From: Alphaproteobacteria bacterium
GTDB lineage: Bacteria > Pseudomonadota > Alphaproteobacteria > Rickettsiales > 21-14-0-20-44-7
Direction: 5' to 3'
Length of the DNA: 13,534 nucleotides
NCBI GenBank assembly: GCA_013288575.1
Contig: JABDBO010000028.1
Location: 1-13,534 of the forward strand
The notes under the pieces were generated by a model. It ran no database searches. It was not told the DNA's origin and saw nothing but the letters and a program-made list of their open reading frames with translations. Positions 1 through 6,599 of this stretch are shown here, piece after piece; the stretch's first letter is position 1, and each line of letters starts with the position of its first letter. The translations under genes were made by a program, and so were the position numbers.

Positions 1-228
1 ATATCACTTCTCAATTCGCCAGATTATGCTGTAAACCAAAATTTCGCTGCTGAATTTCAAGATTTGAAATTACCACGCGAGAATAAAATTTTATTTATCT
101 GCAAAGCCGGTGGGCGTTCAGCACAAGCGGCACAAATTGCAACTCAATTAGGTTATTCACAAAGCTACAATATTGAAGGCGGCGTTATCAGCTGGCAGGA
201 AAATAAATTACCTTGGGGGCAGAAATAA
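1..228 (+). CDS. Rhodanese-like sulfurtransferase, 3' end only
   Basis: This is the C-terminal 75 residues of a rhodanese-domain protein; its 5' part lies outside the window. The active-site loop is visible as CKAGGRS, with the persulfide-carrying Cys at bases 100-102. The usual C-terminal rhodanese helix and strand follow (SAQAAQIATQLGY, then YNIEGGVISW). Single-domain rhodaneses move sulfane sulfur from a donor to thiophilic acceptors in the cytoplasm; the physiological acceptor cannot be read from this fragment. The stop TAA (226-228) shares its last A with the ATG of dnaA, so the two genes are probably translationally coupled. Assignment to the rhodanese superfamily is secure. The full length and any additional domain are unknown. 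Confidence 0.88.
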   Translation: MSLLNSPDYAVNQNFAAEFQDLKLPRENKILFICKAGGRSAQAAQIATQLGYSQSYNIEGGVISWQENKLPWGQK

Positions 229-1622
229 TGTTAGAAGCCCTTCAGAATAATTCAGCTACCAACATAGTTTGGGAAAATGCCAAAACAGCGCTTAAAAAAC
301 AGCTCGGCCAGGCAACTTTCAATAGCTGGATTAAACCACTCATATATATAGGCCTGGAAAATGGTGTTTTAAAACTAGCAGCACCAACCAAATTCATCAA
401 AGAATGGGTCGAAAGCCATTACGGCACAAAAATTCGCTTTGTCAGCAATGGCGAAATCAAACAAATTATTATTGATGTTAACGCCGCTGCAGCCAACATG
501 GTTACTCAACAAATCGCGGCAATTGACCCGAAAGTTGAAGTTGAGAACAATATCGCCAATAACATTGTAAATATTGCCAGCTATAATGAATCCATCGGCT
601 CAAAGATTGATTCGCGCTTTACATTTGAAAGCTTCGTCACCGCAACTTCAAACGAACTTGCATTTGCTGCTGCCAAACAAATTGCTGAACATGGCTATGT
701 TTCTGGCTTAAACCCACTATTCCTCCACAGTGGTGTTGGTTTGGGCAAAACACATTTGATGCATGCAATTGCCAATTACAACGCAGAAAAATTCCCTGAG
801 CGCAAAGTTATTTACTTATCAGCCGAAAAATTCCTCCACCAATATGTGCGCTCACTCAAAGAACGCAGCACTTTGCAGTTTAAGGAACAACTCCGCTCAG
901 CCGATATTTTGATGATTGATGATTTTCAATTCATCGCCGGCAAAAATTCAACCCAGGAAGAATTCTTCCATACAGTCACATCACTCGTTGAATCTGGCAA
1001 ACAACTGGTTATTTCATGCGACCGCACACCTTCAGAATTTAGCGACCTGCCAGAACGCATGCGTTCACGCCTCTCAAGCGGCTTGGTGGCTGATATCCAC
1101 GCGGCTGATTATGAGCTTCGCTTACGGATTTTGAAATCCAAAGCTATTGGCTACAATGCCGAAATTTCTGACGAGATTGTTACTTTCCTTGCGCAAAATA
1201 TCACCAGCAACATCCGTGAATTAGAAGGCGCACTAAACCGCATCATCGCCCGCGCAACATTGGTGAAAAGCGAAATCAGCCTCGATAACGCCAAATCATG
1301 GCTATCAGACTTACTCAAAATTAAAGATAAGCAAGTGACGATTGAAGAAATTCAGGAAAAAACTGCCGCGAAATATGGCATTAAACTTTCCGAAATCCTT
1401 TCCAGCTCACGCAGCAAAAACATTGCACGCGCCCGCCAGATTGCGATGTTCATCGCCAAAAACCTCACAACAAAATCACTGGTCGATATCGGCAAAATGT
1501 TCGGCGGCAAAGATCACACTACTGTAATCCATGCCTGCCGCCGGGTTGAGGAAATGGTTGCAACCGACGAATCGCTCGCTCGTGAAATTCAGGTTTTGAC
1601 ATCGCAATTAAAAGCCTGCTAA
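228..1622 (+). CDS. dnaA: Chromosomal replication initiator DnaA
   Basis: DnaA binds DnaA boxes at the origin, oligomerises with ATP and opens the duplex. The 464 residues match the normal family length. The N-terminal interaction domain I spans about residues 1-85 and is followed by a short low-complexity linker. The AAA+ domain carries Walker A GVGLGKTH (169-176) and Walker B ILMIDD (227-232), with a sensor-2 segment at NIRELEGALNR. C-terminal domain IV has the DnaA signature GGKDHTTVIHA (426-436). A TTG start fifteen bases upstream is possible, but the ATG at 228 is preferred. It has a GGGGG purine run about 9 bases upstream, begins at the usual domain I sequence and overlaps the rhodanese stop by one base. 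The gene is not next to dnaN. It is embedded between a rhodanese and cytochrome maturation genes, so its transcription probably depends on an upstream operon promoter. Confidence 0.98.
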   Translation: MLEALQNNSATNIVWENAKTALKKQLGQATFNSWIKPLIYIGLENGVLKLAAPTKFIKEWVESHYGTKIRFVSNGEIKQIIIDVNAAAANMVTQQIAAIDPKVEVENNIANNIVNIASYNESIGSKIDSRFTFESFVTATSNELAFAAAKQIAEHGYVSGLNPLFLHSGVGLGKTHLMHAIANYNAEKFPERKVIYLSAEKFLHQYVRSLKERSTLQFKEQLRSADILMIDDFQFIAGKNSTQEEFFHTVTSLVESGKQLVISCDRTPSEFSDLPERMRSRLSSGLVADIHAADYELRLRILKSKAIGYNAEISDEIVTFLAQNITSNIRELEGALNRIIARATLVKSEISLDNAKSWLSDLLKIKDKQVTIEEIQEKTAAKYGIKLSEILSSSRSKNIARARQIAMFIAKNLTTKSLVDIGKMFGGKDHTTVIHACRRVEEMVATDESLAREIQVLTSQLKAC

Positions 1623-1631
1623 TTTGGCGCT

Positions 1632-2165
1632 ATGAAAGCCGCTAATTTAATTCCACTCGTATTGTTTTTCTGCCTGGCCGTAATTTTGGCTTATGTCACC
1701 AATTTGGCCGGCAACAATAATTTCATCCCGAGTATGGTCGGCAAAAAGCTCGAAAGCTTTAAAACGCAGGAGCTGACCACAAATTCGCTCATCACTGATA
1801 AAGATTTCAAACAAAACGGGCTTATCATCAACCTCTTTGCTTCATGGTGCGTGAGTTGCCAGGAGGAACATGAACTGGTGAAAGATTTGGCCGCCAAAGG
1901 TTATAAAATCTACGGCATCGATGTTGCTGATACCAAAGCGGAAGCACTCAATTACTTAAAGAAAAACGGCAACCCATATGAAAAAGTTGCGTTTGATGGC
2001 AACCGCGCAATTTCAATTAGCCTAGGCGCAACTGGAATTCCAGAAACTTATGTGGTGAATAATGAGGGCGTAATTTATTTCCACCATCGCGGCGTTTTGG
2101 ATGAAGATATCATCAAAAACCAACTTTTGCCGATTGTTGACGAGCTAAGAAAGAAAACGCCATGA
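1632..2165 (+). CDS. ccmG: Cytochrome c maturation thiol:disulfide oxidoreductase CcmG (DsbE)
   Basis: This is a membrane-anchored thioredoxin-fold protein of 177 residues. It reduces the apocytochrome c heme-binding cysteines, or the CcmH disulfide, in the periplasm before heme ligation. An uncleaved N-terminal membrane anchor covers about residues 6-24. The FIPSMVGK segment (31-38) resembles the conserved CcmG entry sequence. The redox motif is WCVSC (72-76), and the cis-proline loop is GIPET (135-139), typical of CcmG rather than of generic thioredoxins. The gene starts 9 bases after the dnaA stop and shares an ATGA overlap with ccmH. The upstream ribosome site is weak, which fits coupling to dnaA translation. 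A TlpA/ResA-like role is the main alternative, but the adjacent ccmH argues for CcmG. Confidence 0.93.
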   Translation: MKAANLIPLVLFFCLAVILAYVTNLAGNNNFIPSMVGKKLESFKTQELTTNSLITDKDFKQNGLIINLFASWCVSCQEEHELVKDLAAKGYKIYGIDVADTKAEALNYLKKNGNPYEKVAFDGNRAISISLGATGIPETYVVNNEGVIYFHHRGVLDEDIIKNQLLPIVDELRKKTP

Positions 2166-2581
2166 GAATTTTGCTGTTCATTTGCCTGTTTTTATATGCG
2201 GGGGCGGCGTTTTCATTTCAAAACGAGCAACGGCTTTCTAATCAGAAAGAGGAGCTGCGTGCCGAAAACCTGTTCCACGAAATCCGCTGTATGGTTTGCA
2301 AGGGCGAATCTCTCGCTGAATCAAACGCTGGCTTGGCGGTTGATATGCGGGCAGTTATCCGCAGCAAAGTTTTGCATGGTGAGAGTGATGTGCAGATTAA
2401 AAAATATCTGGTTGATCATTATGGCGAAAGCATTTTGCAAAAACCAACTTTTATGCCGGACACATATTTCCTCTGGCTTGCCCCGGTTTTTCTGCTAATT
2501 ATCGGAGTAATAATAATTTTACGCATTGTTCGCGTGAAAAAATATTTCAAATTCAATAGCAAAAATGGCAGACGTAGTTGA
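2162..2581 (+). CDS. ccmH: Cytochrome c maturation protein CcmH
   Basis: CcmH is the small thiol-redox subunit of the heme lyase complex. It holds apocytochrome c as a mixed disulfide next to CcmF. The 139-residue protein has a signal peptide (about 1-18), then the family hallmark RCMVC with C43 and C46. The conserved helical region reads ESLAESNAGLAVDMR, then GESDVQIKKYLVDHYGESIL. A single transmembrane helix lies at about 103-121, followed by a basic cytoplasmic tail. This is the short alphaproteobacterial/mitochondrial CcmH form, without the TPR extension seen in enterobacterial CcmH. It overlaps ccmG by four bases and dapE by seventeen. CcmF, CcmE, CcmABCD and CcmI are not in the window; they must be elsewhere if the pathway is functional. 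Confidence 0.95.
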   Translation: MRILLFICLFLYAGAAFSFQNEQRLSNQKEELRAENLFHEIRCMVCKGESLAESNAGLAVDMRAVIRSKVLHGESDVQIKKYLVDHYGESILQKPTFMPDTYFLWLAPVFLLIIGVIIILRIVRVKKYFKFNSKNGRRS

Positions 2582-3677
2582 ACTTACCAAACGCTTGATT
2601 TCCTTCCCATCCGTCACGCCGGAACAGGCGGGCTGCCTTGATTATATTGAGAGTATGCTGCTATCTGCCGGTTTTAAATGTGAGCGGATGAAATTTGGCG
2701 AAGTGGATAATTTATATGCGCGCTTCGGCAATGCTGGCAAAAACTTTTGCTTCGCCGGACATATTGATGTTGTGCCGTCGGGAAATGAATCGAGCTGGAA
2801 AACCCCGCCATTTGAGCCAAGCGTGCGTGACGGAATTCTTTATGGCCGCGGCGCATCTGATATGAAAGCGGCAGTTGCCGCCGGGCTTATTGCCGGAATT
2901 GAATTCACCAAAAAAGAGCAGGGTAGCATAAGCTTTTTACTAACCGCTGATGAAGAAGGGCCCGGAGTTGACGGCACGAAAAAGGTTTTAGAAACACTCG
3001 CCAAACGCAAGGAAAAAATTGACGCCTGCATAGTCGGAGAGCCAACCAACCCTGAAAAGCTGGGCGAAATGGCCAAAATCGGTCGGCGCGGAAGCATGAA
3101 TTGCACCATAAAAGTGCGTGGCGCTCAAGGGCATGCGGCTTATCCGCACAATGCGGATAATCCGGTGAAAAAGCTGGTGAATATTTTGCACAAACTGCAA
3201 AACTATGTTTTAGACCCTGGCAACAGTCACTTTGCGCCGAGCAATTTAGAAGTAGTAACATTTGACGTCGGCAACCCGGCAACTAACGTAATTCCGGCAG
3301 AAGCGCGGGCAATTTTTAACATTCGCTTCAATGATTATTACACCTCCGAAAAACTAAAATCATGGATCGAAGGCGTTGTTGGCGATGATGATAAAGTTGA
3401 ATTGAAATATCACGTTTCCGGCGAATCATTCCTTACAAAGCCAGGATTCTTAAGCGAAATTACGGTAGCAGCAGTAAAAGAAGTTACTGGTTTAACGCCC
3501 GAACTTTCCACCACCGGCGGCACATCAGATGCGCGGTTTATTCATAATTATGCCGAAGTGATTGAATTTGGTTTGGTCAACAAATCAGCGCATCAGGTTG
3601 ATGAAAACGCAAGCGTTGAAGAAATTCGCCAACTTCACCAAGTTTATTCGAAAATATTGGAAAAATATTTCGCGTGA
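2565..3677 (+). CDS. dapE: Succinyl-diaminopimelate desuccinylase
   Basis: DapE hydrolyses N-succinyl-LL-2,6-diaminopimelate to LL-diaminopimelate and succinate, in the succinylase branch of lysine and meso-DAP synthesis. It is a cytoplasmic di-zinc M20-family amidohydrolase. All 370 residues fit the family length (about 375). Metal and catalytic residues are visible: H66 and D68 in GHIDVVP, D99 in GRGASDMK, E130/E131 in ADEEGPG, E159 in GEPT and H343 in SAHQVDE. The substrate-specific GGTSDARF loop is also present. The start ATG lies inside the end of ccmH (17-base overlap) with no clear Shine-Dalgarno, so reinitiation from ccmH is likely. The stop overlaps the GTG of rlmH. M20 peptidase paralogues are the alternative, but the GGTSDARF and SAHQVDE pair is characteristic of DapE. 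Confidence 0.96.
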   Translation: MADVVELTKRLISFPSVTPEQAGCLDYIESMLLSAGFKCERMKFGEVDNLYARFGNAGKNFCFAGHIDVVPSGNESSWKTPPFEPSVRDGILYGRGASDMKAAVAAGLIAGIEFTKKEQGSISFLLTADEEGPGVDGTKKVLETLAKRKEKIDACIVGEPTNPEKLGEMAKIGRRGSMNCTIKVRGAQGHAAYPHNADNPVKKLVNILHKLQNYVLDPGNSHFAPSNLEVVTFDVGNPATNVIPAEARAIFNIRFNDYYTSEKLKSWIEGVVGDDDKVELKYHVSGESFLTKPGFLSEITVAAVKEVTGLTPELSTTGGTSDARFIHNYAEVIEFGLVNKSAHQVDENASVEEIRQLHQVYSKILEKYFA

Positions 3678-4084
3678 AAATCAAAATAATCGCCAGCGGC
3701 CGCAATAAAGATAAACATTTGCTTGCGTTGCAGGATGAATATTTGAAGCGCTGCAAGAATTGGAAAGTTGAGATTATCGAGACTGATGACCATTTGGCAA
3801 AAATCCCCAAAAATGCATTTGTAATCGCACTAGATGAACGCGGCAAGGAATTGAAAACACTCGAATTATCCAGCAAAGTTGAAACCGCCGCAGCACAGTC
3901 TAAAGAAATCATTTTCCTAATCGGCGCAGCTGATGGCCACAGTGAAGAAGTTCGCAAGCGCGCTGATCTCCTCCTCGCCTTCGGCAAAATGACAATGGCG
4001 CATATGTTGGTGCGGTTGGTGCTGACCGAGCAAATCTACCGCCTATGGTCGCTCTCTAACAACCACCCATACCACCGCGAATAA
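3674..4084 (+). CDS. rlmH: 23S rRNA (pseudouridine1915-N3)-methyltransferase RlmH
   Basis: RlmH methylates pseudouridine 1915 in helix 69 of 23S rRNA on assembled 70S ribosomes, using S-adenosylmethionine. It is a homodimeric SPOUT (trefoil-knot) enzyme. The 136 residues begin MKIKIIASGRNKD. The knot has IALDERGKE (51-59) and the SAM-binding loop FLIGAADG (81-88), followed by MTMAHMLVRLVLTEQIYR. The invariant C-terminal end is NNHPYHRE (129-136). The protein is somewhat shorter than the 155-residue E. coli enzyme, but the knot and C-terminus are complete. It starts with GTG, and GTGA overlaps the dapE stop by four bases, so coupling is likely. It appears to be the last gene of the 1-4084 transcription unit. 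Confidence 0.95.
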   Translation: MKIKIIASGRNKDKHLLALQDEYLKRCKNWKVEIIETDDHLAKIPKNAFVIALDERGKELKTLELSSKVETAAAQSKEIIFLIGAADGHSEEVRKRADLLLAFGKMTMAHMLVRLVLTEQIYRLWSLSNNHPYHRE

Positions 4085-4090
4085 CTCACA

Positions 4091-4444
4091 CTATTCTCTT
4101 TGTTTCTCTCTAAATCTTTGTATGGCAGCACAAGCTTTTTCAATAGTAGAAGCTTGTGGCATATTATACAGCGCAGAATCGCATTTATCTCTAAATAACG
4201 CGCCATTATCTGTATAGCTAGAATTATTACGACCCTCACGAACTATAAGTTTGTAAGCACGTGCTCTATCATCAAAATCAAATTCTGATTCTACTTTAAA
4301 ATTTAAAAGCTGAGCCTGCGCAGCTCCAGCACTAGTTCGAGATAGATATAAAATTACCGCAGCATATCCTGCAGCTTCCGGGCCAATAATTCGAATTCCA
4401 GCCCTAACAAAATTCATTTGCTCATCTGACATCATAAAAATCAT
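4091..4444 (-). CDS. Hypothetical protein, 117 residues
   Basis: I do not recognise this protein. The uninterrupted frame encodes 117 residues. It has an alanine- and glycine-rich N-terminal half (GPEAAGYAAVILYLSRT at about 22-38), an acidic stretch around ESEFDFDDRARAY, two cysteines, and a charged, Arg- and Gln-rich C-terminus (IQRFREKQRE). There is no convincing signal peptide; the 22-38 segment is too weakly hydrophobic to call a membrane helix. It converges on rlmH with 6 bases between the stops, and diverges from parE. ATG codons at 4444, 4435 and 4432 are all possible starts, none with a clear Shine-Dalgarno. Arginine codons include many AGA plus CGA, unlike the mostly CGC/CGT core genes around it. 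That suggests a lineage-specific or acquired gene. It could be spurious, but amino-acid composition is protein-like. Confidence 0.55.
   Translation of the reverse strand: MIFMMSDEQMNFVRAGIRIIGPEAAGYAAVILYLSRTSAGAAQAQLLNFKVESEFDFDDRARAYKLIVREGRNNSSYTDNGALFRDKCDSALYNMPQASTIEKACAAIQRFREKQRE
4129..4158. repeat. Perfect 9-bp inverted repeat just beyond rlmH
   Basis: CACAAGCTT (4129-4137) and AAGCTTGTG (4150-4158) are exact inverted copies around a 12-base spacer. The element lies 45 bases after the rlmH stop and inside the 3' coding part of the minus-strand hypothetical gene. Neither side has a proper T-tract, so it is not a classical intrinsic terminator. It could cap or slow 3' ends of convergent transcripts. 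Chance in coding DNA is possible. Confidence 0.5.
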
Positions 4445-4456
4445 AGTTTAATATTA

Positions 4457-4471
4457 TTAACTTTCAATTAA
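4457..4471. promoter_or_regulatory. CtrA-like TTAA-N7-TTAA site in divergent region
   Basis: Two TTAA half-sites (4457-4460 and 4468-4471) are separated by exactly seven bases, matching the alphaproteobacterial CtrA consensus. A third TTAA follows at 4473. The site partly overlaps a 13-base palindrome, TTAATA-T-TATTAA (4448-4460). It lies 13 bases upstream of the hypothetical gene start and 87 bases upstream of parE. The region is very AT-rich, so chance occurrence is a real possibility. No strong promoter boxes were identified for either gene in 4445-4557. Confidence 0.3.
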
Positions 4472-4557
4472 TTTAAGATTCTTCGAGATCTCTCATTCTA
4501 CTGATAATCTATATATAGCTTGCCAACCTCCCCCAAACCCGCTAAAACCTTGGCATT

Positions 4558-6537
4558 ATGGCAAAAAGCAAAGCTGGTACGAGAGATTTATTTTCAGGCG
4601 CGGATAAGCACGAAGCGGAATATACCGCCAAGGATATCGAAGTTTTAGAAGGCTTAGAACCGGTTAGAAAACGCCCCGGAATGTATATCGGCGGCACTGA
4701 TGAAAATGCTCTGCATCACCTAATTTCCGAAGTTTTTGATAACTCGATGGATGAAGCTGTTGCTGGCCACGCTACGCGCATAGAAGTTGAATTATTGGCC
4801 GGTAACATATTGAAAGTTTCGGATAACGGGCGCGGCATCCCTATTGATCCGCATCCTAAATTCCCTAAAAAATCTGCACTTGAGGTTATTCTTACAACTC
4901 TCCACTCAGGTGGCAAGTTCAGCAATAAGGCTTACCAAACTTCCGGCGGCTTACACGGTGTGGGAATTTCAGTCGTCAACGCGCTCTCAGATATTCTGGA
5001 AGTTGAGGTTGTGCGCAATAAAACGGTTTATAAGCAAGATTTTAGCAAAGGCCACGCAGTTACGAAACTCAAACAGGCTGGAACTGCAGCCAACCGCCGC
5101 GGGACGACAATTACATTCCACCCAGATCCGGAAATTTTCGGCACGAAATTGCAGTTTAAACCGGCGCGGGTTTACAACTTCATTAAATCAAAAGCCTATT
5201 TATTCCGCGGTGTAGAAATTCGCTGGAATTGCGACCCGGCACTGATTACAGCCGATATGGGCATTCCGGCAGAAGATGTTATCCATTTTGAAGATGGGCT
5301 GGTTAGCTACTTGAAAGATGAGTTACACGGCAAGCTTACCATTACCGAAGAATTCTTCACTGGTGATGTTGAACTGCCGGAAAAACAGGGCCGCGTTGAA
5401 TGGGCAATTGCTTGGCCGAATGATGGCGAAGGTTTCATTAAAACTTATTGCAACACGATTTATACGCCACAAGGCGGCACGCACGAAACCGGTATGAAAA
5501 CCGCGACTACCAAGGCGATTAAGACTTACGCTGAGTTTAAAGATAACAAAAAGCTCGAGAAAATTACTTCGGAAGATATTTTGGGCGAGGCTTGTGTAAT
5601 TCTTTCGCTCTTCATCAAAAACCCGCAATTCCAATCGCAAACCAAGGATAAGCTTACTAATTCTGAAGTGGCGAAACTGGTTGAAAACGCCGTCCGCGAC
5701 CATTTTGACCATTGGCTCGCCGGTAATCCTGAAGACGCACGTAAACTCATTGAATACCTCGAAGAGCGCGTTAATGAGCGGCTGAATAGGAACAAAAAAG
5801 AAGTCTCGCGCAAAACCGCAACAACTCGCTTGCGTTTGCCGGGAAAACTCGCGGATTGCTCGCGTGAAGGCGCTGAAGGTGCCGAAATATTCATCGTTGA
5901 GGGTGATTCGGCGGGTGGTTCGGCCAAACAGGCACGCAGCCGTGAGTTCCAGGCGATTTTGCCGTTGCGTGGTAAGATATTAAACGTTGCTTCGGCAACG
6001 ACTGATAAAATTATGGCCAACCAGGAAATTAATGACCTGGAAATCGCGCTCGGATGCGGCACCGGCAGCAAATATAATGATGATGACTTGCGCTATGAAA
6101 AAGTGATTATCATGACCGACGCCGACGTTGACGGCGCGCATATTGCATCGCTACTCATGACGTTCTTCTTCCAGCAAATGCCGCAGCTGATTACTAACGG
6201 CCATTTGTTCCTCGCGCAGCCACCATTGTTCCGCATTTCTACAGGCAAAGAAGTTGAGTATGCGGCAAATGATGACCAGAAAAATAAAATCGTCGCTAAA
6301 ATGAAGGGCAAACCAGAAGTTAGTCGCTTTAAAGGTTTGGGCGAAATGACGCCTTCGCAACTCAAAGAAACAACGATGGAAGTGGGCAAGCGCAAATTGC
6401 TCAAAGTTACTATTGAAGATGCGGCAGCGGCCGCAGATATCGTTGAGCGATTAATGGGCAAGAAGCCGGAACACCGGTTGAAGTTTATTCAGGATAACTC
6501 TGGTGATGCGGCTTCTAATGATTTATTGGATGTTTAG
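4558..6537 (+). CDS. parE: DNA topoisomerase IV subunit B (ParE)
   Basis: ParE supplies the ATPase and TOPRIM parts of topoisomerase IV, which decatenates daughter chromosomes together with ParC. The protein has 659 residues. The GHKL ATPase contains E58 and N62 in SEVFDNSMDE, DNGRGIP (89-95) and the ATP lid GGLHGVG (130-136). The transducer region follows. The TOPRIM domain has EGDSAGGSA starting at E448 and the metal-binding TDADVDG (520-526). The total length is short, and the C-terminus reads LMGKKPEHRLKFIQ. The N-terminus is the DLF...AEYTAKDIEVLEGLEPVRKRPGMYIGG type. Together these favour alphaproteobacterial ParE over GyrB, which is usually about 800 residues with a MGDxVExRR-type ending. 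ParC is not in the window. The gene has its own upstream region and a weak hairpin downstream. Confidence 0.93.
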   Translation: MAKSKAGTRDLFSGADKHEAEYTAKDIEVLEGLEPVRKRPGMYIGGTDENALHHLISEVFDNSMDEAVAGHATRIEVELLAGNILKVSDNGRGIPIDPHPKFPKKSALEVILTTLHSGGKFSNKAYQTSGGLHGVGISVVNALSDILEVEVVRNKTVYKQDFSKGHAVTKLKQAGTAANRRGTTITFHPDPEIFGTKLQFKPARVYNFIKSKAYLFRGVEIRWNCDPALITADMGIPAEDVIHFEDGLVSYLKDELHGKLTITEEFFTGDVELPEKQGRVEWAIAWPNDGEGFIKTYCNTIYTPQGGTHETGMKTATTKAIKTYAEFKDNKKLEKITSEDILGEACVILSLFIKNPQFQSQTKDKLTNSEVAKLVENAVRDHFDHWLAGNPEDARKLIEYLEERVNERLNRNKKEVSRKTATTRLRLPGKLADCSREGAEGAEIFIVEGDSAGGSAKQARSREFQAILPLRGKILNVASATTDKIMANQEINDLEIALGCGTGSKYNDDDLRYEKVIIMTDADVDGAHIASLLMTFFFQQMPQLITNGHLFLAQPPLFRISTGKEVEYAANDDQKNKIVAKMKGKPEVSRFKGLGEMTPSQLKETTMEVGKRKLLKVTIEDAAAAADIVERLMGKKPEHRLKFIQDNSGDAASNDLLDV

Positions 6538-6542
6538 CTAAC

Positions 6543-6563
6543 CACCATTATGGTGTAATTTTT
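6543..6563 (+). terminator. Weak candidate terminator after parE
   Basis: CACCAT and ATGGTG (6543-6555) form a perfect inverted repeat around one base. In practice this is a 4-5 bp stem with a short loop, followed by a run of five T (6559-6563). It begins six bases after the parE stop. The stem is short, so termination may be inefficient. Confidence 0.4.
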
Positions 6564-6564
6564 A

Positions 6565-6593
6565 TTGACTGTGATTTTGAGCTTTGTTATTAT
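6565..6593 (+). promoter_or_regulatory. Sigma70-type promoter for coiled-coil gene
   Basis: TTGACT (6565-6570) and TATTAT (6588-6593) are separated by 17 bases. Each box differs from the sigma70 consensus at one position. Transcription should begin about seven bases after the -10 box, at or next to base 6600, which is the first base of the ATG of the following gene. It lies directly after the parE terminator hairpin. Confidence 0.7.
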
Positions 6594-6599
6594 GGGAAC

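Noticed and set aside
213..227. TTG start for dnaA at 213
   Set aside because: It would add five residues not typical of DnaA and place the purine-rich ribosome site inside the coding sequence; ATG 228 overlaps the rhodanese stop neatly.
2355..3160. TTATCCGCA sequences resembling DnaA boxes at 2355, 3140 and, inverted, 3152; another at 10162
   Set aside because: Each differs from the TTATNCACA consensus at one position and lies in conserved coding sequence (ccmH, dapE, proC). The inverted pair in dapE encodes the family block AYPHNADNP, so codon constraint explains it. No AT-rich unwinding region accompanies them.
4509..4518. CTATATATAG palindrome upstream of parE as an operator
   Set aside because: It is short and simple alternating AT sequence, likely by chance; no matching -35 box makes it a convincing promoter element either.
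5526..6071. 181-residue open frame on the minus strand within parE
   Set aside because: It is a shadow of parE, lies wholly inside conserved topoisomerase motifs and has no ribosome site or context.
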